From Paenibacillus camerounensis (GTDB taxonomy: Bacteria; Bacillota; Bacilli; Paenibacillales; Paenibacillaceae), in assembly GCF_000723885.1 (NCBI RefSeq), contig NZ_CCDG010000023.1:1-64000 (forward strand): a stretch of DNA of 64,000 nt, in the 5' to 3' direction. A program made the position numbers and the translations under genes. This document shows, piece by piece, positions 17,284 to 27,970 of this stretch (the first letter of the stretch is position 1; every line of letters begins with the position of its first letter). The notes beneath the pieces were generated by a model, which worked only from the letters and a program-made list of their open reading frames with translations, searched no databases and was not told the origin of the DNA.

Positions 17284-19154
17284 GTGAAAAGGTAAGAAAA
17301 AACAAGTCTGCTGGACGAAGCCGCAGCCAAGGTGGACCGGCAAGTATTATGCCCGGAGAGAAGGCTAAAAACTTCAAGGGCTCTTTAAAGCGATTGATTC
17401 AGTATCTACAACCTCGCAAGATTACATTGATATTCATTTTACTGATGGCAATACTAAGTACTATGTTTAGTATTGTAAGCCCCAAAATTCTGGGGAAAGC
17501 AACAACTAAATTATTTGAAGGTATCATTGCAATAAGTAAAGGTGTCCCAGATGCCAAAATAGATTTCCATTATATCACTCAAATTTTGCTGATTCTGGCT
17601 GGTTTTTATATCATCAGTGCGCTATTCAGTTATATACAACAGTATCTGATGGCTGGTGTAGCTCAGAAAGTTGTACTTGATATGCGGGCGCAGATTAACA
17701 GTAAGTTATCTCGCTTGCCGCTCAAATATTTCGATTCCCAGACACATGGCGAAATTCTTAGTCGCGCTACAAATGATGTCGATAATATCAGTACAACACT
17801 ACAACAAAGTTTAGCCCAGCTGATTACATCGGTTGTGACCATTGTCGGGGTCATTATCATGATGCTGACGATTAGTCCATGGTTGACGCTTATTACCTTA
17901 GTCACCTTACCTCTAAGTGTGATTGTTGTAAAAGGTGTGGCTACTCGATCACAGAAGTATTTTAAGGGACAACAGAAGTCTCTGGGTGATATGAATGGAC
18001 ACGTCGAGGAAATGTACACAGGACATAAGATTGTAAAGGCATTTGGACTCGAAGAGCAAACGCTAAAGGATTTTGAAGAAATCAATGAGAACTTGTATCT
18101 TTCTGGTTGGAAGGCTCAATTCCTTTCTGGAATGATTATGCCATTGATGAGTTTCGTTAGTAATATAGGTTATGTATTTGTGTGTGTCGTGGGTGGTATC
18201 TTTGTCTCTAATGGAAGGATCAGCATCGGGGATGTACAAGCTTTTATTCAGTATACGAGACAATTCTCGCAACCGATTGCTCAAACAGCAAGCATTGCCA
18301 ACATCATTCAATCAACAATAGCATGTGCTGAACGTGTATTTGAGCTCTTGGATGAGCAAGAAGAAGTGCCAGAGGTTCAGAATGCTACAATGGTTATGTA
18401 TCCTCGAGGCGCAGTTCAATTTGAACATGTTGATTTTGGGTACAAAGAAGATTCCTTACTTATCAAAGATATGAACATTGATGTGTCGCCCGGACAGAGC
18501 ATTGCCATTGTAGGGCCGACAGGAGCAGGAAAGACGACACTCATCAATCTTTTTATGCGTTTCTATGAACTAAATAGCGGGGCGATTACGATTGATGGTG
18601 TGAATATCACTGATATGAAGCGCAGTGACCTTCGCAGTAAGTTCGGTATGGTTCTTCAAGACACTTGGCTCTTTAATGGTACCATCCGAGATAATATCGC
18701 TTACGGCCGCGAAGGAGCTTCAGAAGAGGAGATCATAACAGCTTCAAAAGCAGCCCATGCGGATCATTTCATTCGGACCCTTCCGGATGGGTATAATACG
18801 ATTCTGAATGAAGAAGCCTCGAATATTTCTCATGGCCAGAAGCAACTCCTGACGATTGCCAGGGCGATCCTGGCAAATCCGTCGATTCTTATTTTGGACG
18901 AAGCGACGAGCAGCGTAGATACGCGTACTGAAATTTACATTCAGAAAGCTATGAATGAGCTGATGAAAGGTAGAACAAGCTTCGTAATTGCACATCGATT
19001 ATCTACGATTCGGGACGCCGATCTTATTCTGGTAATGAATAATGGCAGTGTGATTGAAAAGGGCACCCACGAGTGGCTACTGAAACAGGGGGGATTCTAT
19101 GCAGACTTGTATAACAGTCAATTCTATCAAGTAAGGGAAAAAGTGGTAGTATGA
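17280..19154 (+). CDS. Heterodimeric ABC exporter subunit with canonical catalytic Glu
   Basis: 624 aa: a basic N-terminal tail of about 45 residues, six transmembrane helices (about 50-340) and a nucleotide-binding domain. Walker A is GPTGAGKTTLI, Walker B is ILILDEATSSVD and the switch is VIAHRLST, all catalytically complete. The signature, however, is ISHGQKQLLT instead of LSGGQ. The weak signature here and the weak Walker B/His in the partner would lie in the same composite ATP site, leaving one active site per dimer. This complementary pattern strongly supports a heterodimer. The gene ends just before a strong terminator. Confidence 0.9.
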   Translation: MSEKVRKNKSAGRSRSQGGPASIMPGEKAKNFKGSLKRLIQYLQPRKITLIFILLMAILSTMFSIVSPKILGKATTKLFEGIIAISKGVPDAKIDFHYITQILLILAGFYIISALFSYIQQYLMAGVAQKVVLDMRAQINSKLSRLPLKYFDSQTHGEILSRATNDVDNISTTLQQSLAQLITSVVTIVGVIIMMLTISPWLTLITLVTLPLSVIVVKGVATRSQKYFKGQQKSLGDMNGHVEEMYTGHKIVKAFGLEEQTLKDFEEINENLYLSGWKAQFLSGMIMPLMSFVSNIGYVFVCVVGGIFVSNGRISIGDVQAFIQYTRQFSQPIAQTASIANIIQSTIACAERVFELLDEQEEVPEVQNATMVMYPRGAVQFEHVDFGYKEDSLLIKDMNIDVSPGQSIAIVGPTGAGKTTLINLFMRFYELNSGAITIDGVNITDMKRSDLRSKFGMVLQDTWLFNGTIRDNIAYGREGASEEEIITASKAAHADHFIRTLPDGYNTILNEEASNISHGQKQLLTIARAILANPSILILDEATSSVDTRTEIYIQKAMNELMKGRTSFVIAHRLSTIRDADLILVMNNGSVIEKGTHEWLLKQGGFYADLYNSQFYQVREKVVV

Positions 19155-19172
19155 TTAAGTCTAGATAATGAC

Positions 19173-19216
19173 AAAAGGAGTACGCACTGTATACAACCAG
19201 CGGCGTACTCCTTTTT
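19173..19216 (+). terminator. Rho-independent terminator of the ABC pair
   Basis: AAAAGGAGTACGC (19173-19185) pairs with GCGTACTCC (19203-19211) followed by TTTTT, directly after the second transporter gene. Confidence 0.9.
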
Positions 19217-19428
19217 GATATACTGATATACATGCTGTATACACATTTAGGGCAATCCACCAGTGCCATTACTGATTCCGGTTCCACAGCATCCACACCC
19301 CATGTAGGAGCAGCAAATGTTCAGATACCAGATACTCCGAATAAAAGCAGACATGACACAGACAAATTCATGCCGTGTTCTGTACCAACTCTAATCATCC
19401 CCTCAAATAATAACTCTATCCTTTCTCC
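19217..19428. other. Gene-poor stretch with possible decayed coding sequence
   Basis: No intact gene. The minus strand shows short open pieces (for example GMNLSVSCLLLFGVSGI, then a stop and TFAAPTWGVDAVEPESVM) that look like a worn coding sequence but match no family I can name. Confidence 0.3.
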
Positions 19429-19592
19429 ATAATTACAATGTTTTCATTTTTATATAAAAAAATATTATCTGTTTGAGTCAATATTTTTAAACCTATTTTT
19501 CAAACCTCCTTATGTATAAATTTCATCAGTCAATAATTGCATTGAAGCCTATCTTTTATAAGAATACGAAAAAATGAAAACGTTGTAATTAT
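19429..19592. repeat. 164-bp element bounded by 23-bp inverted repeats
   Basis: Left arm 19429-19451 (ATAATTACAATG..., A/T-rich) and right arm 19570-19592 are reverse complements with one mismatch in 23. The interior is about 118 bp, very A/T rich and without a gene. It could be a small non-autonomous mobile element or a regulatory dyad. Function unknown. Confidence 0.55.
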
Positions 19593-19605
19593 TAATTTGA
19601 ATTAG

Positions 19606-19811
19606 TGTGTAAGCTCACTAATATTTACACTGACATCACGACTATCAACAATTATGCTGCGGATTGTACTCTTACCGCTTCCATTATTGCCTGCAAACAC
19701 AAACCCAGCCGCTTTTTTCAATACCTTGAACGTTATATGTTCCAGTTGCTTAAGCTTCGCCCGTTCACCCATTAACCGGATCACTTTAGCAAGGTCCATC
19801 GTAAGATGCAT
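19606..19811 (-). pseudogene. Fragment of an ABC transporter ATPase gene
   Basis: A short frame (69 codons at most) contains LEHITFKVLKKAAGFVF followed by a Walker-A-like AGNNGSGKSTIRSII, the N-terminal part of an ABC ATPase, and then stops. No Q-loop, signature or Walker B follows. Further upstream on the same strand (19870-19990) a second scrap reads LLQRRVADREKGADEELYHELYEE before a stop. Both look like remains of an ABC-transporter operon that has largely been deleted. Confidence 0.55.
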
Positions 19812-20018
19812 AATTATAAACCGAATGTGCCACAGTACAGCGCATTTTATTTCTGCTTCCAGCTACACAGACAATTCGGTTATTCCTCATACAACTCATG
19901 ATAAAGCTCTTCATCAGCGCCCTTTTCTCTATCTGCGACACGTCGTTGAAGCAAAATAGCTGCCTTCCCGGTCAGCTTACCAAGTAATTAACGATGATAC
20001 AGATGGCATCTGACAAAG

Positions 20019-20816
20019 TCAAAAATACACCTGACTGTTCCCTTTAACCTCAACAATCGTGTTATCAACATTAAGCCATACCGATGCCGCTCCTGGATTC
20101 CACACAAACTGGCCCAAGGCAGCAAACTTAAGCTGTCGGTATGCATTGAGATAGTCGACAATCTGTATATTCGTGGCATACCAGATATCGTTTCTTCCGC
20201 CTGCTAGTCGGCAGAATTCTTCGATTACATCCCAGTTATTATCCTGATCGAACTCATAGCTGTGGCCCCACACGTACATCATGTACAAATATTGTTGCTT
20301 GTTAAGTGAGATGAATTGCCGCCCCAAATCTAATAAATTCTCTTTATGATGACAGGTCGGACTCCATTCGAGGAGGTCCTCCGGCATAATGAATTTCCCT
20401 GTGCTGGGGACTACTCTGGCATATTCAATGCCCAGATGGGGCAGCATCTTCTTAATCTCCTGACTGTATGATCCGTTAGGGTAGGACATACCACGCACAG
20501 TATAACCTGTTAAGCTCTCTAGCTGTTCCCGGTCCTGCAGAACCTCCCGAACTACCAGTTCTTTGGGACATCTAGCTATTGTCGGATGCGTAACGGTGTG
20601 TGCGGAAATTTCGTGTCCCCGGTACAATTCTACCGCTTCCTCACCGGAGATTCGATCGCCCTCACCAAGCAGTCCGGAGTTCAGATGAAATGTTCCCTTC
20701 ATTCCATTCTGGTTAAAAATCCCGACTAGCCGCCTGTCGAATTGCCTGCCATCATCATAACTCATCGTCAGTACCTTATGCTTCCCCTCTGGAAAAGCTA
20801 GATAAATCTTCGGCAT
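20019..20816 (-). CDS. NodB-fold polysaccharide deacetylase family protein (CE4-like)
   Basis: 265 aa with no signal peptide or membrane segment, so probably cytoplasmic. The N-terminal half carries the deacetylase motifs in modified form: TMSYDDG (residues about 18-24, usual form TFDDG) supplying catalytic and metal Asp, and HTVTHP (about 73-78) supplying the metal His pair. SYPNGSY (about 111-117) stands where RxPxG is typical. The C-terminal 80 residues are less typical. It lies downstream of the PL11/CE12 gene in the pectin locus, which suggests removal of acetyl groups from imported rhamnogalacturonan oligosaccharides. That substrate is an inference from context. Confidence 0.8.
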   Translation of the reverse strand: MPKIYLAFPEGKHKVLTMSYDDGRQFDRRLVGIFNQNGMKGTFHLNSGLLGEGDRISGEEAVELYRGHEISAHTVTHPTIARCPKELVVREVLQDREQLESLTGYTVRGMSYPNGSYSQEIKKMLPHLGIEYARVVPSTGKFIMPEDLLEWSPTCHHKENLLDLGRQFISLNKQQYLYMMYVWGHSYEFDQDNNWDVIEEFCRLAGGRNDIWYATNIQIVDYLNAYRQLKFAALGQFVWNPGAASVWLNVDNTIVEVKGNSQVYF

Positions 20817-21024
20817 TTCCCTGGCCCCCTAATTAGTTCATCTGCTTAAAGGAAGCGTATCATGCCCGGTTATCATCTGGAATGGGAAAAAATAATCTTT
20901 GTTTGTAAAATTCGAGCTTGATTAAAGAACGTTGTCATGTATTTCCCTGTTTACCTTTACTGGTCGTTATAGCGGATTTGTACCGTTATTCATGCATCAG
21001 CTGTTAAACGATTCTTAATTACGA

Positions 21025-21056
21025 AAAGACCCCAGATCTATTGATCCTGGGGCCCT
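21025..21056 (-). terminator. Rho-independent terminator of the CE12-PL11 gene
   Basis: On the minus strand a CCCCAG/CTGGGG stem with about a 10-base loop is followed by TCTTTTCG. It lies 26 bp after the stop codon of the large lyase gene. Confidence 0.75.
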
Positions 21057-21081
21057 TCCGCTTCCTTACCAGAATTGCTTG

Positions 21082-24000
21082 TTAATTCACAGTCACTTTC
21101 ATTACAGCACTTTCAGTTGTGCCTGAATGATTAGACAGCTCTACCTTGTATTCATACACTCCGCCAGATTGATTCGAAATTGCTGTCACAACAGTCTGCG
21201 CACTGGGAGAATTGGCAGTAAGTGTCTGTGTATCAACCAGCACACCATTCTCATACAAACGATACGTAGTACCATTCGTCCCCCACCACATATTCATCGT
21301 TATTATAAAATTCCCATCCCCGTCCCAATTATCATTCGATAAGACAGGCTTGGAGGGAGAAGCATCTTTAACAGTCACTACAAGCGGACGGGAGACTGTT
21401 GTACCTAAAGAATTCGTTAGTTCAGCTGTATACGTGTATGTGCCATTGCCCCTTCCTGCAACATCGGTTTTAAATGTTTGTGCCGCTGGAGAATCATCCG
21501 TGATGGCTCGACTGTCGATAAGCTTACCGTTCTCATACAGCCTATAGCTGGTCCCGTTGTTACCCCACCACATATTCATTGTAATCTGATATTCCCCGTC
21601 AAGCAGCCCTGTATCGTGCCCGTTGTTGCTGGATAGTACAGGATCTCCAGGAGTATCCGTAGCTTTTACTTCTCCACCGACAATTTGAATAGCAGGTGCT
21701 TGAGGCATTTCCATTCCGGTACCCAGATAAAAGCCGGGATGCGGCGGCTGATTATATCCTACATTCTGCCAAGCCACTGCCAGACGATAGATCGGATCAT
21801 GCATGAGTGTGCGGATACGGACATCTGTCAAATCTGTTGTGGTGTAAATCCGTAGCTCACTACTGTCAGTGGACCGCCATACAATTTCCTCGCGCCAGTC
21901 TCCAAACAAGTCAGCTTGCAGGCTTGGATTGGCCTTGGTAGAATTATTTGACGCCGCCCCTGTTGCTGTTAAAAGATTGACTGTAGTCTCGTTCTCATAG
22001 TCCCATTTATCGACACGGTTACTATCCATAAGCTCCCGCAGCAAATCTCCGTCCCACCATACACCAAAGTTCGTTGAGGTTGGGAGATTTGTGGTAATCA
22101 ACTCACCCTTGGCACTATAAATGCCTGTTACCGGAATTTGTTGAGCGTTAGTGATAGTTGCAGCCCAAGCTTCTTCACCAGGATAATTTGGGTCAATATC
22201 AGCAGACATCCCACGTCCAGTGTCGATACCTGTGAAAACTCCCCATATGGCTTCACCCGTTTCAGCATCCCGCATTTCGAGTCCGTATTTAGAATTCGTA
22301 TGCTCATGAACATCCACTACTTCCAGTCCTGGCCTGGTTGGGTCCAAATCTCCAAAATGAATGGCATCGCCATGACCCAGTCCTGTATTGTAGAGGGGTA
22401 ATCCGTCATCATCAATGGCCATCGCCCCAAAGGTAATCTCATCCTTACCATCGCGGTCGACATCTCCTACCGAAAGATTATGATTTCCTTGCCCGCTGTA
22501 CTCTTCATAACCTTCTTCACTGGAGTCAAATCGCCAGACCTTATTCAGTTTCCCATCCTCATAATCGTAAGCAACCAGCACAGTGCGGGTGTAATAACCA
22601 CGACTGAAGACTGCGCTCGGATGTTCGCCGTCCAAATAAGCTACGGTTGCCAGAAATCGGTCAACACGGTTGCCATAGGTATCTCCCCACGAACCAACAT
22701 CTCCACGCGCTGGATCATAATCGACGGTATCCATCGCCTTTCCTGTCAGTCCATCAAATACTGTCAAGTACTCATCGCCCAGCAGTACATAACCTGAGCT
22801 GTTACGGTGATCCGCCTTTGCATCGCCTATTACATTTCCTAGAGCATCTATTGTTCCATCCGCTGTTTTTAACATAATCTCAGCTCGCCCGTCGCTGTCA
22901 AAGTCATAGACCAGGAATGGAGAATAGTGTGCTCCTGCACGGATATTCGGGCCGAGAGTAATCCGCCACAGACGTGTTCCATCCAGTTTATAAGCGTCCA
23001 TGTAGACGATTCCAGTATATCCGGAATGCGAATTGTCCTTGCTGTTTGAAGGCGACCACAGCATTACTATCTCATACTTTCCATCTCCGTCTAAATCACC
23101 TACACTGGCATCCCCTGCATTGTAAGTGTAGGGCTGACCATCCTTAGTGTAGCCGTCGGCAGGCTTCTGTAGTGGTATTGAAAGGTATTGCTGCTGCCAC
23201 ACACCGAATACTTCAGATGCCAGCTGTTCCGAACCCTCAATGACCGTTTTAATTGTATATTTTGAACTGTCTGTCCCAATTACATCCAACAGATTGGTAC
23301 TGCCTGTAAGCGGAGAAGAATTAATCTTTATCCCGTCGCGGTACACATTGAAGGCAATAGAATCAGGGTCAAGTCCAAGCATGCGCCAACTAATATAATT
23401 GCCTTCATTAGTTTTTACAGCTACCGGTGACCGGTCGATATTTTCCATATTACGGAATAATGCTGTAACGATCGGAGTATCCAATACCGGTGAGAAATCG
23501 GATATCCCGCCTGCATTGACTGAAGCTACTTTATAATAATATGGAACAGTACTTAGAATTGTACTATCGGTGTAAGAGGACTCTTTGGATTGTCCAATCA
23601 AACTGTATTCGCCATCCGCTTTCTTAGAACGATAAATATTAAACATTTTTGCTGAATCATCTTCGTTCCAGCTGAAGCTAATATCATTTTTATGGATGGT
23701 ATCCAGTTTTAATCCGCTTGGTACTGCAGCTTTTGCAACTGAAGGGTCTATCATAGATACCATGAGTTGATTCGACGATACTGACTCCATTCCGGTATTA
23801 TCTAAGGCAGTTACCCAATATTGATAATTAATTCCTATGTCTGCTGTTAAATCAGTATAATTTGCTGTGTTTATTTCATCTAGCCTTTCAGCCTTTTGAG
23901 CTACAGTAGCCTGCCGGTATATCCTGTACTTAGTTGCCCCATCAAGTTCATCCCACGATAAGGAGACTTTTACAGGCTCGCTGTTTAAATCAAGGTGGTC

Positions 24001-26730
24001 GAGCTTAAGATTTGATGGTGCAAGCATTAACGGTGTGATTTCTATTCCGTTCAAATGAGCCGTTGTACCGCTGAAGACCAGATTCATCTGCCCGTCTTTG
24101 ACCGAGAGCTGACTATATTCCTTCTCAGCAATACTCCCTTTACCGGATGAAATTGTACCGTATTCCTTTCCTTCAATTGCAACATTTGTTTTGGTAGCAC
24201 CCAGCCAGTCTCCTGCATAAATCTTAACCGAGTAATAACCGTTCGGCAGATCAACCTTAAATTCATACGATCCGCCAAAATAGATTACAAAATCCCTTCG
24301 TAAGGCATCTGTACCACTGCCACGATCACGGTCATTCATCCCATTACTGGATAAAAGTCCATAACCTAACTCGGATGTATAAATAACATTTCGTGTTATT
24401 TCAGTATAGCCCTCAGCTACTGGAGCACCGACAGGTCCAAAGTCAAATCGGTATTGCGATTGTTTTGTTGTAATGGTTACCGGGTCAGAGGGCTGAGATT
24501 CTCCACGGCCGTTTACAGCTGTTACTCTTACTGTATAGCTATTCCCCTCAGACATTCCACTTATTGATATTGTAGGTACTGTTGAGGATCCAACCATGGT
24601 ATAAGCAGCTTCATCAGCTGAAGCAAGTTTGCGATAAATTTTGTATATATCTGCTCCAGCCACAGCATTCCATTTAAGCAGGGCACCACTATTACTTATG
24701 CTACCCGCTACAAGCCCGTCCGGTTCCACAGGAACCGTTGCAGGCAATTCAATTTCGGTCACCTCATCAGATAAAGGAAGATCTAACTCAGCAATACCTC
24801 CGGCAAGTAATCGAGCTAACTGAATAGCCCCATACTCCTGAAAATGAGTATTATCACTGGAACCATTAGGAAAAGCTGTATACACATCTGGTTCAGTATA
24901 TAAGAAAACTGCCCGTGTAGCTTCAAAACCGATAGAATTATAGTAAGCAATACTTTTTGCGCTAAGATCGACCATCCTCACGTCCAGTTCGCTGGCTACC
25001 TCTTTCATTGCCTGTACATATTCGGCAAAACTTACGTTAAAGGAATTGGTTTCTGTTTTATAATCGCGCCGGCCCACTGGTGTTATTAAGATAGGTGTAG
25101 CACCCCGTTGTCTTGAACCCAGCACATAAGTTTTTAAATATTTTTTGTAATCTGCAGGTGATGCATACCGTGCCGGTACACTGACCGTCGCATCGTTATG
25201 TCCAAATTGAATTAGAAAATAGTCTCCAGGCTTAATTGCCCGTAGTATGCTATCCAGCCTGCCCTCAACAATAAAAGATTTTGAACTACGACCACCAATG
25301 GCCTGATTATCAATCTGGACTGCTGAACTGAAAAACTTATCCAGCATTTGCCCCCAACCCGCTTGAGGCTTCCAATATGAGTTATAGGTCTGGACGGTAG
25401 AATCACCGGCAATATAAAGGATAGGCTTATCTCCAGCAGTGCGCTCATCCTGTTTTTTAATAACCAATGAATTTAATACAGGTCGATTTCCACTGAATAA
25501 AAAGTTCATTTGTCCGTCCACGAGCGCAATTTCAAAATCCATCTCCAGATACTGTCCTGCGGTTTTTGTTGTCTGCATTACTTTTTGAATGCTTTCTACA
25601 TTAATTGAAATATTTGTTTCTCCGCTGCTATCCCCCGCTATAAGTGATACGGTGTAATCACCGTTCGGCAGATCAATGTTGAATCCCGTATCTGCAGGAA
25701 TAACAAAATCCGATCTGAGGGCATCTTCTGTCCCCCTGTTTATTCCAATTACGGCAGCTGTATCTGTAAATCCATACCTGCTCTCTGCCGAATAAAGTGC
25801 CCCGGCCTCAACCTTAAGGTAGCCTTCAGCCGCTTCACCAGGTCCAAAATCTAATGAATATACGTCTCCCTCAAGTAGAGGCTCTAACGGAGTGACATCT
25901 TTGACTTCCACTACCGCGGGACTACTGAAACCGGATTCTGTATACTCAGAATTGATAGCGGTTACAAAATAGGTGTGACTTATATTTTTGGTTACTTGCA
26001 GATCCGTATAGTACGTGGCGGCAGTAACTCCAACCAATAAAGTACCTTCAGCCTCAGTACTGCGATATACCTTATAATATACTGCATCCGTAACGGTGCT
26101 CCATTTAAGCGATACGTTACTGTCATTAACAGCGTCAACTGTAAGCCCTGTTGGAGCTGCTGGAGGAGCTGCCAAAACTTGCTGAATAACCAATCCGTTC
26201 AGGAATCCGCTGGTACCATTCCCGGAAATACCCACTGTGAGTTGGCCATCGCTGACTTTAGTATGATACGTAGTATGATTAACTTGTTGTTTGCTTGTAA
26301 CCGTCCCAGCAGTAGTACCTTCGAGTGAAACAATAGTTTTTGTTGTACTTGTACCTGCAAGTATATCCCCGGAGTAGACAGTAACATCATATTCTCCATT
26401 AGGTAAATCTATCAGGAAATTATAGGATGTTCCAAGTACAAAATCATTAGTAAGGTCATCGCCTCCGGAGCGTTTTCTTGATGCTATTGCTTGGTCTAAT
26501 CCATATCCGAGATCACTTGTATACAGCAAGGATTCATGCACACCGGTGTAGCCATCCATAACAGCACTTGCAGCTGTTCCGAAATCATATTTTAGCGATA
26601 ATAATGGATACTGTACTTTGGCAGTTTCCACATCTTCAGCGCCAGATGCGACTGCTGGAAATACTGATGAAATGATGATCATCCACGACAATATAACTTT
26701 TACCATCGAGCTTTTTTTTAAAAGATTCAT
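21082..26730 (-). CDS. Secreted CE12 acetylesterase - PL11 rhamnogalacturonan lyase fusion
   Basis: 1,882 aa. Signal peptide about 1-31 (basic N-terminus, hydrophobic core, ...VASGA). Then a galactose-binding/CBM35-like module with KYDFGTA and GYTGV (40-185), FN3 (190-280) and a second binding-like module (290-425). An SGNH acetylesterase follows (about 437-650): [14 protein letters not shown] and DNTHFQEYG. Next come FN3 (668-755), a third binding module (757-903) and two FN3 domains. The PL11-type lyase (about 1087-1690) has [26 protein letters not shown] and the [22 protein letters not shown] calcium-rich blades. Two about 95-residue repeats with NMWWG(T/N)NGT close the protein. Known PL11 enzymes cleave the rhamnogalacturonan I backbone and CE12 enzymes remove acetyl groups, so one polypeptide would deacetylate and cut. 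There is no LPXTG or SLH anchor. Ribosome site AGGTGA precedes ATG. Confidence 0.92.
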   Translation of the reverse strand: MNLLKKSSMVKVILSWMIIISSVFPAVASGAEDVETAKVQYPLLSLKYDFGTAASAVMDGYTGVHESLLYTSDLGYGLDQAIASRKRSGGDDLTNDFVLGTSYNFLIDLPNGEYDVTVYSGDILAGTSTTKTIVSLEGTTAGTVTSKQQVNHTTYHTKVSDGQLTVGISGNGTSGFLNGLVIQQVLAAPPAAPTGLTVDAVNDSNVSLKWSTVTDAVYYKVYRSTEAEGTLLVGVTAATYYTDLQVTKNISHTYFVTAINSEYTESGFSSPAVVEVKDVTPLEPLLEGDVYSLDFGPGEAAEGYLKVEAGALYSAESRYGFTDTAAVIGINRGTEDALRSDFVIPADTGFNIDLPNGDYTVSLIAGDSSGETNISINVESIQKVMQTTKTAGQYLEMDFEIALVDGQMNFLFSGNRPVLNSLVIKKQDERTAGDKPILYIAGDSTVQTYNSYWKPQAGWGQMLDKFFSSAVQIDNQAIGGRSSKSFIVEGRLDSILRAIKPGDYFLIQFGHNDATVSVPARYASPADYKKYLKTYVLGSRQRGATPILITPVGRRDYKTETNSFNVSFAEYVQAMKEVASELDVRMVDLSAKSIAYYNSIGFEATRAVFLYTEPDVYTAFPNGSSDNTHFQEYGAIQLARLLAGGIAELDLPLSDEVTEIELPATVPVEPDGLVAGSISNSGALLKWNAVAGADIYKIYRKLASADEAAYTMVGSSTVPTISISGMSEGNSYTVRVTAVNGRGESQPSDPVTITTKQSQYRFDFGPVGAPVAEGYTEITRNVIYTSELGYGLLSSNGMNDRDRGSGTDALRRDFVIYFGGSYEFKVDLPNGYYSVKIYAGDWLGATKTNVAIEGKEYGTISSGKGSIAEKEYSQLSVKDGQMNLVFSGTTAHLNGIEITPLMLAPSNLKLDHLDLNSEPVKVSLSWDELDGATKYRIYRQATVAQKAERLDEINTANYTDLTADIGINYQYWVTALDNTGMESVSSNQLMVSMIDPSVAKAAVPSGLKLDTIHKNDISFSWNEDDSAKMFNIYRSKKADGEYSLIGQSKESSYTDSTILSTVPYYYKVASVNAGGISDFSPVLDTPIVTALFRNMENIDRSPVAVKTNEGNYISWRMLGLDPDSIAFNVYRDGIKINSSPLTGSTNLLDVIGTDSSKYTIKTVIEGSEQLASEVFGVWQQQYLSIPLQKPADGYTKDGQPYTYNAGDASVGDLDGDGKYEIVMLWSPSNSKDNSHSGYTGIVYMDAYKLDGTRLWRITLGPNIRAGAHYSPFLVYDFDSDGRAEIMLKTADGTIDALGNVIGDAKADHRNSSGYVLLGDEYLTVFDGLTGKAMDTVDYDPARGDVGSWGDTYGNRVDRFLATVAYLDGEHPSAVFSRGYYTRTVLVAYDYEDGKLNKVWRFDSSEEGYEEYSGQGNHNLSVGDVDRDGKDEITFGAMAIDDDGLPLYNTGLGHGDAIHFGDLDPTRPGLEVVDVHEHTNSKYGLEMRDAETGEAIWGVFTGIDTGRGMSADIDPNYPGEEAWAATITNAQQIPVTGIYSAKGELITTNLPTSTNFGVWWDGDLLRELMDSNRVDKWDYENETTVNLLTATGAASNNSTKANPSLQADLFGDWREEIVWRSTDSSELRIYTTTDLTDVRIRTLMHDPIYRLAVAWQNVGYNQPPHPGFYLGTGMEMPQAPAIQIVGGEVKATDTPGDPVLSSNNGHDTGLLDGEYQITMNMWWGNNGTSYRLYENGKLIDSRAITDDSPAAQTFKTDVAGRGNGTYTYTAELTNSLGTTVSRPLVVTVKDASPSKPVLSNDNWDGDGNFIITMNMWWGTNGTTYRLYENGVLVDTQTLTANSPSAQTVVTAISNQSGGVYEYKVELSNHSGTTESAVMKVTVN

Positions 26731-26764
26731 TTTCTTATTTCACCTGCTTTTCAGAATTATTTAT

Positions 26765-26778
26765 AGGAAACGTTTACA
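26765..26778. promoter_or_regulatory. Possible catabolite-responsive element (cre)
   Basis: AGGAAACGTTTACA, 12 of 14 positions compatible with TGWAANCGNTNWCA, located 35 bp upstream of the lyase start. Glucose repression through CcpA would fit a sugar-polymer gene but is inferred. Confidence 0.4.
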
Positions 26779-26966
26779 TAAAAATGATCCTGTTACATCT
26801 TTATTTTATCCTCCTTCCAGCTTTCAGCTTAATAACCATTACAATATGGATATCAATACCAACTCTTTTAACTGGAATCGTATCATGTAAACCCGTTGTT
26901 TAAAATGGAAAAAAAATCATTTGAATTGTATGTTTTGATGCCGGAATTCGCAGAAAAATCTTTTAT

Positions 26967-27809
26967 CTAGGTCTCCTCTCTATTCCTGCTCCGATATATG
27001 GTAGGTGGAATTCCATTCAGTTTTTTAAATATCTTGCTGAAGTGATACTCTTCATAGTAGCCACATAACTTGGCAATCTCTTTAATTGTGTAATTCGTGA
27101 AGACAAGATAACGGCAAGCATGTTGATTTTGAATATGCATATGATATTCTTTAGGCCCCATGCTGGTATTGCGTAAAAATAGTTTTCGCAAGTGAGATGC
27201 TGAAATTCCATACTCATTGGCAAGCTTTGTAATTCGATGGTGAGTCATATATGAATTTTCAAGCTTACTTTTAATCTGTTCAAAAGCAGCCATAGCTCCG
27301 GAGCCGATTAGGTTCCAGTCTGCCTGTATAGTCTGGTGAAGGTTAAATAGCAATATTAATAATTTTGCTTGGGACACGACTGCGCCATCGTTCATTCCAG
27401 GCATCCAATTCTTATAAATATCGTAGAATGAATCCCCTAATGTTTCGGCCTTTCTTTCCGAAAAATAGCTTAAAAAAGGTAGTTTCAGGTCCTCAATTTG
27501 AACGAATCCCTTCCATACTGCTTCATACGACAGTTCTGCACAATCAAATAGCAGCATCGTCATTCGGAGCGGAGCATTCGCTTTAGCACGCATAGACAGG
27601 TGAAGACCAGGTTTTAGATAAACTAGCATTCCCGCTTTTACCTCATGTTCAATATTGGTTATAAATACCCCCTCCCCCTCATGAATCCAATATAGGCTGT
27701 GCACATTTACAAGATTACGGATATCTTCCCAGCCCGGATAGGTTACTTTGTTAAGCACAAAATGAATATGGACGGTAAGATTATTCAGACTATACCTGTG
27801 TGAATCCAT
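26967..27809 (-). CDS. AraC-family transcriptional regulator
   Basis: 280 aa from the ATG at 27809 (MDSHRYSLNNL), which follows AAGGGGAG. A more upstream in-frame start (27929) would lie inside a terminator hairpin and is rejected. The N-terminal half is a cupin-like sugar-sensing region. The C-terminal about 100 residues form the double helix-turn-helix: ITKLANEYGISASHLRKLF, then IKEIAKLCGYYEEYHFSKIFKK and PPTIYR. It sits between the two CE12-containing genes and is co-directional with the lyase, so it probably activates pectin genes in response to a released sugar. Confidence 0.88.
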   Translation of the reverse strand: MDSHRYSLNNLTVHIHFVLNKVTYPGWEDIRNLVNVHSLYWIHEGEGVFITNIEHEVKAGMLVYLKPGLHLSMRAKANAPLRMTMLLFDCAELSYEAVWKGFVQIEDLKLPFLSYFSERKAETLGDSFYDIYKNWMPGMNDGAVVSQAKLLILLFNLHQTIQADWNLIGSGAMAAFEQIKSKLENSYMTHHRITKLANEYGISASHLRKLFLRNTSMGPKEYHMHIQNQHACRYLVFTNYTIKEIAKLCGYYEEYHFSKIFKKLNGIPPTIYRSRNREET

Positions 27810-27906
27810 AAGATTTCTCCCCTTGCTATTAATAATCTCGTTTTTACAAGTTACTAACTCTTTCATCACAGGAACACATAATCGGATTATTCCCCCCATT
27901 GAATGT

Positions 27907-27937
27907 AAAAGCCCATGCCTCGCCGGCATGGGCTTTT
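27907..27937 (-). terminator. Rho-independent terminator after the GH28 gene
   Basis: AAAAGCCCATGCC and GGCATGGGCTTTT form a 13-bp stem with a 5-base loop, flanked by A and T runs on both sides, so it could act in either direction. It follows the GH28-fusion stop codon by 33 bp. Confidence 0.9.
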
Positions 27938-27970
27938 CAGCGTCCGTAAGAATGTATTACATTAAGTGAA

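Noticed and set aside
27810..27929. Extended N-terminus for the AraC regulator starting at 27929
   Set aside because: The start falls inside a strong terminator hairpin, and a good ribosome site precedes the ATG at 27809.
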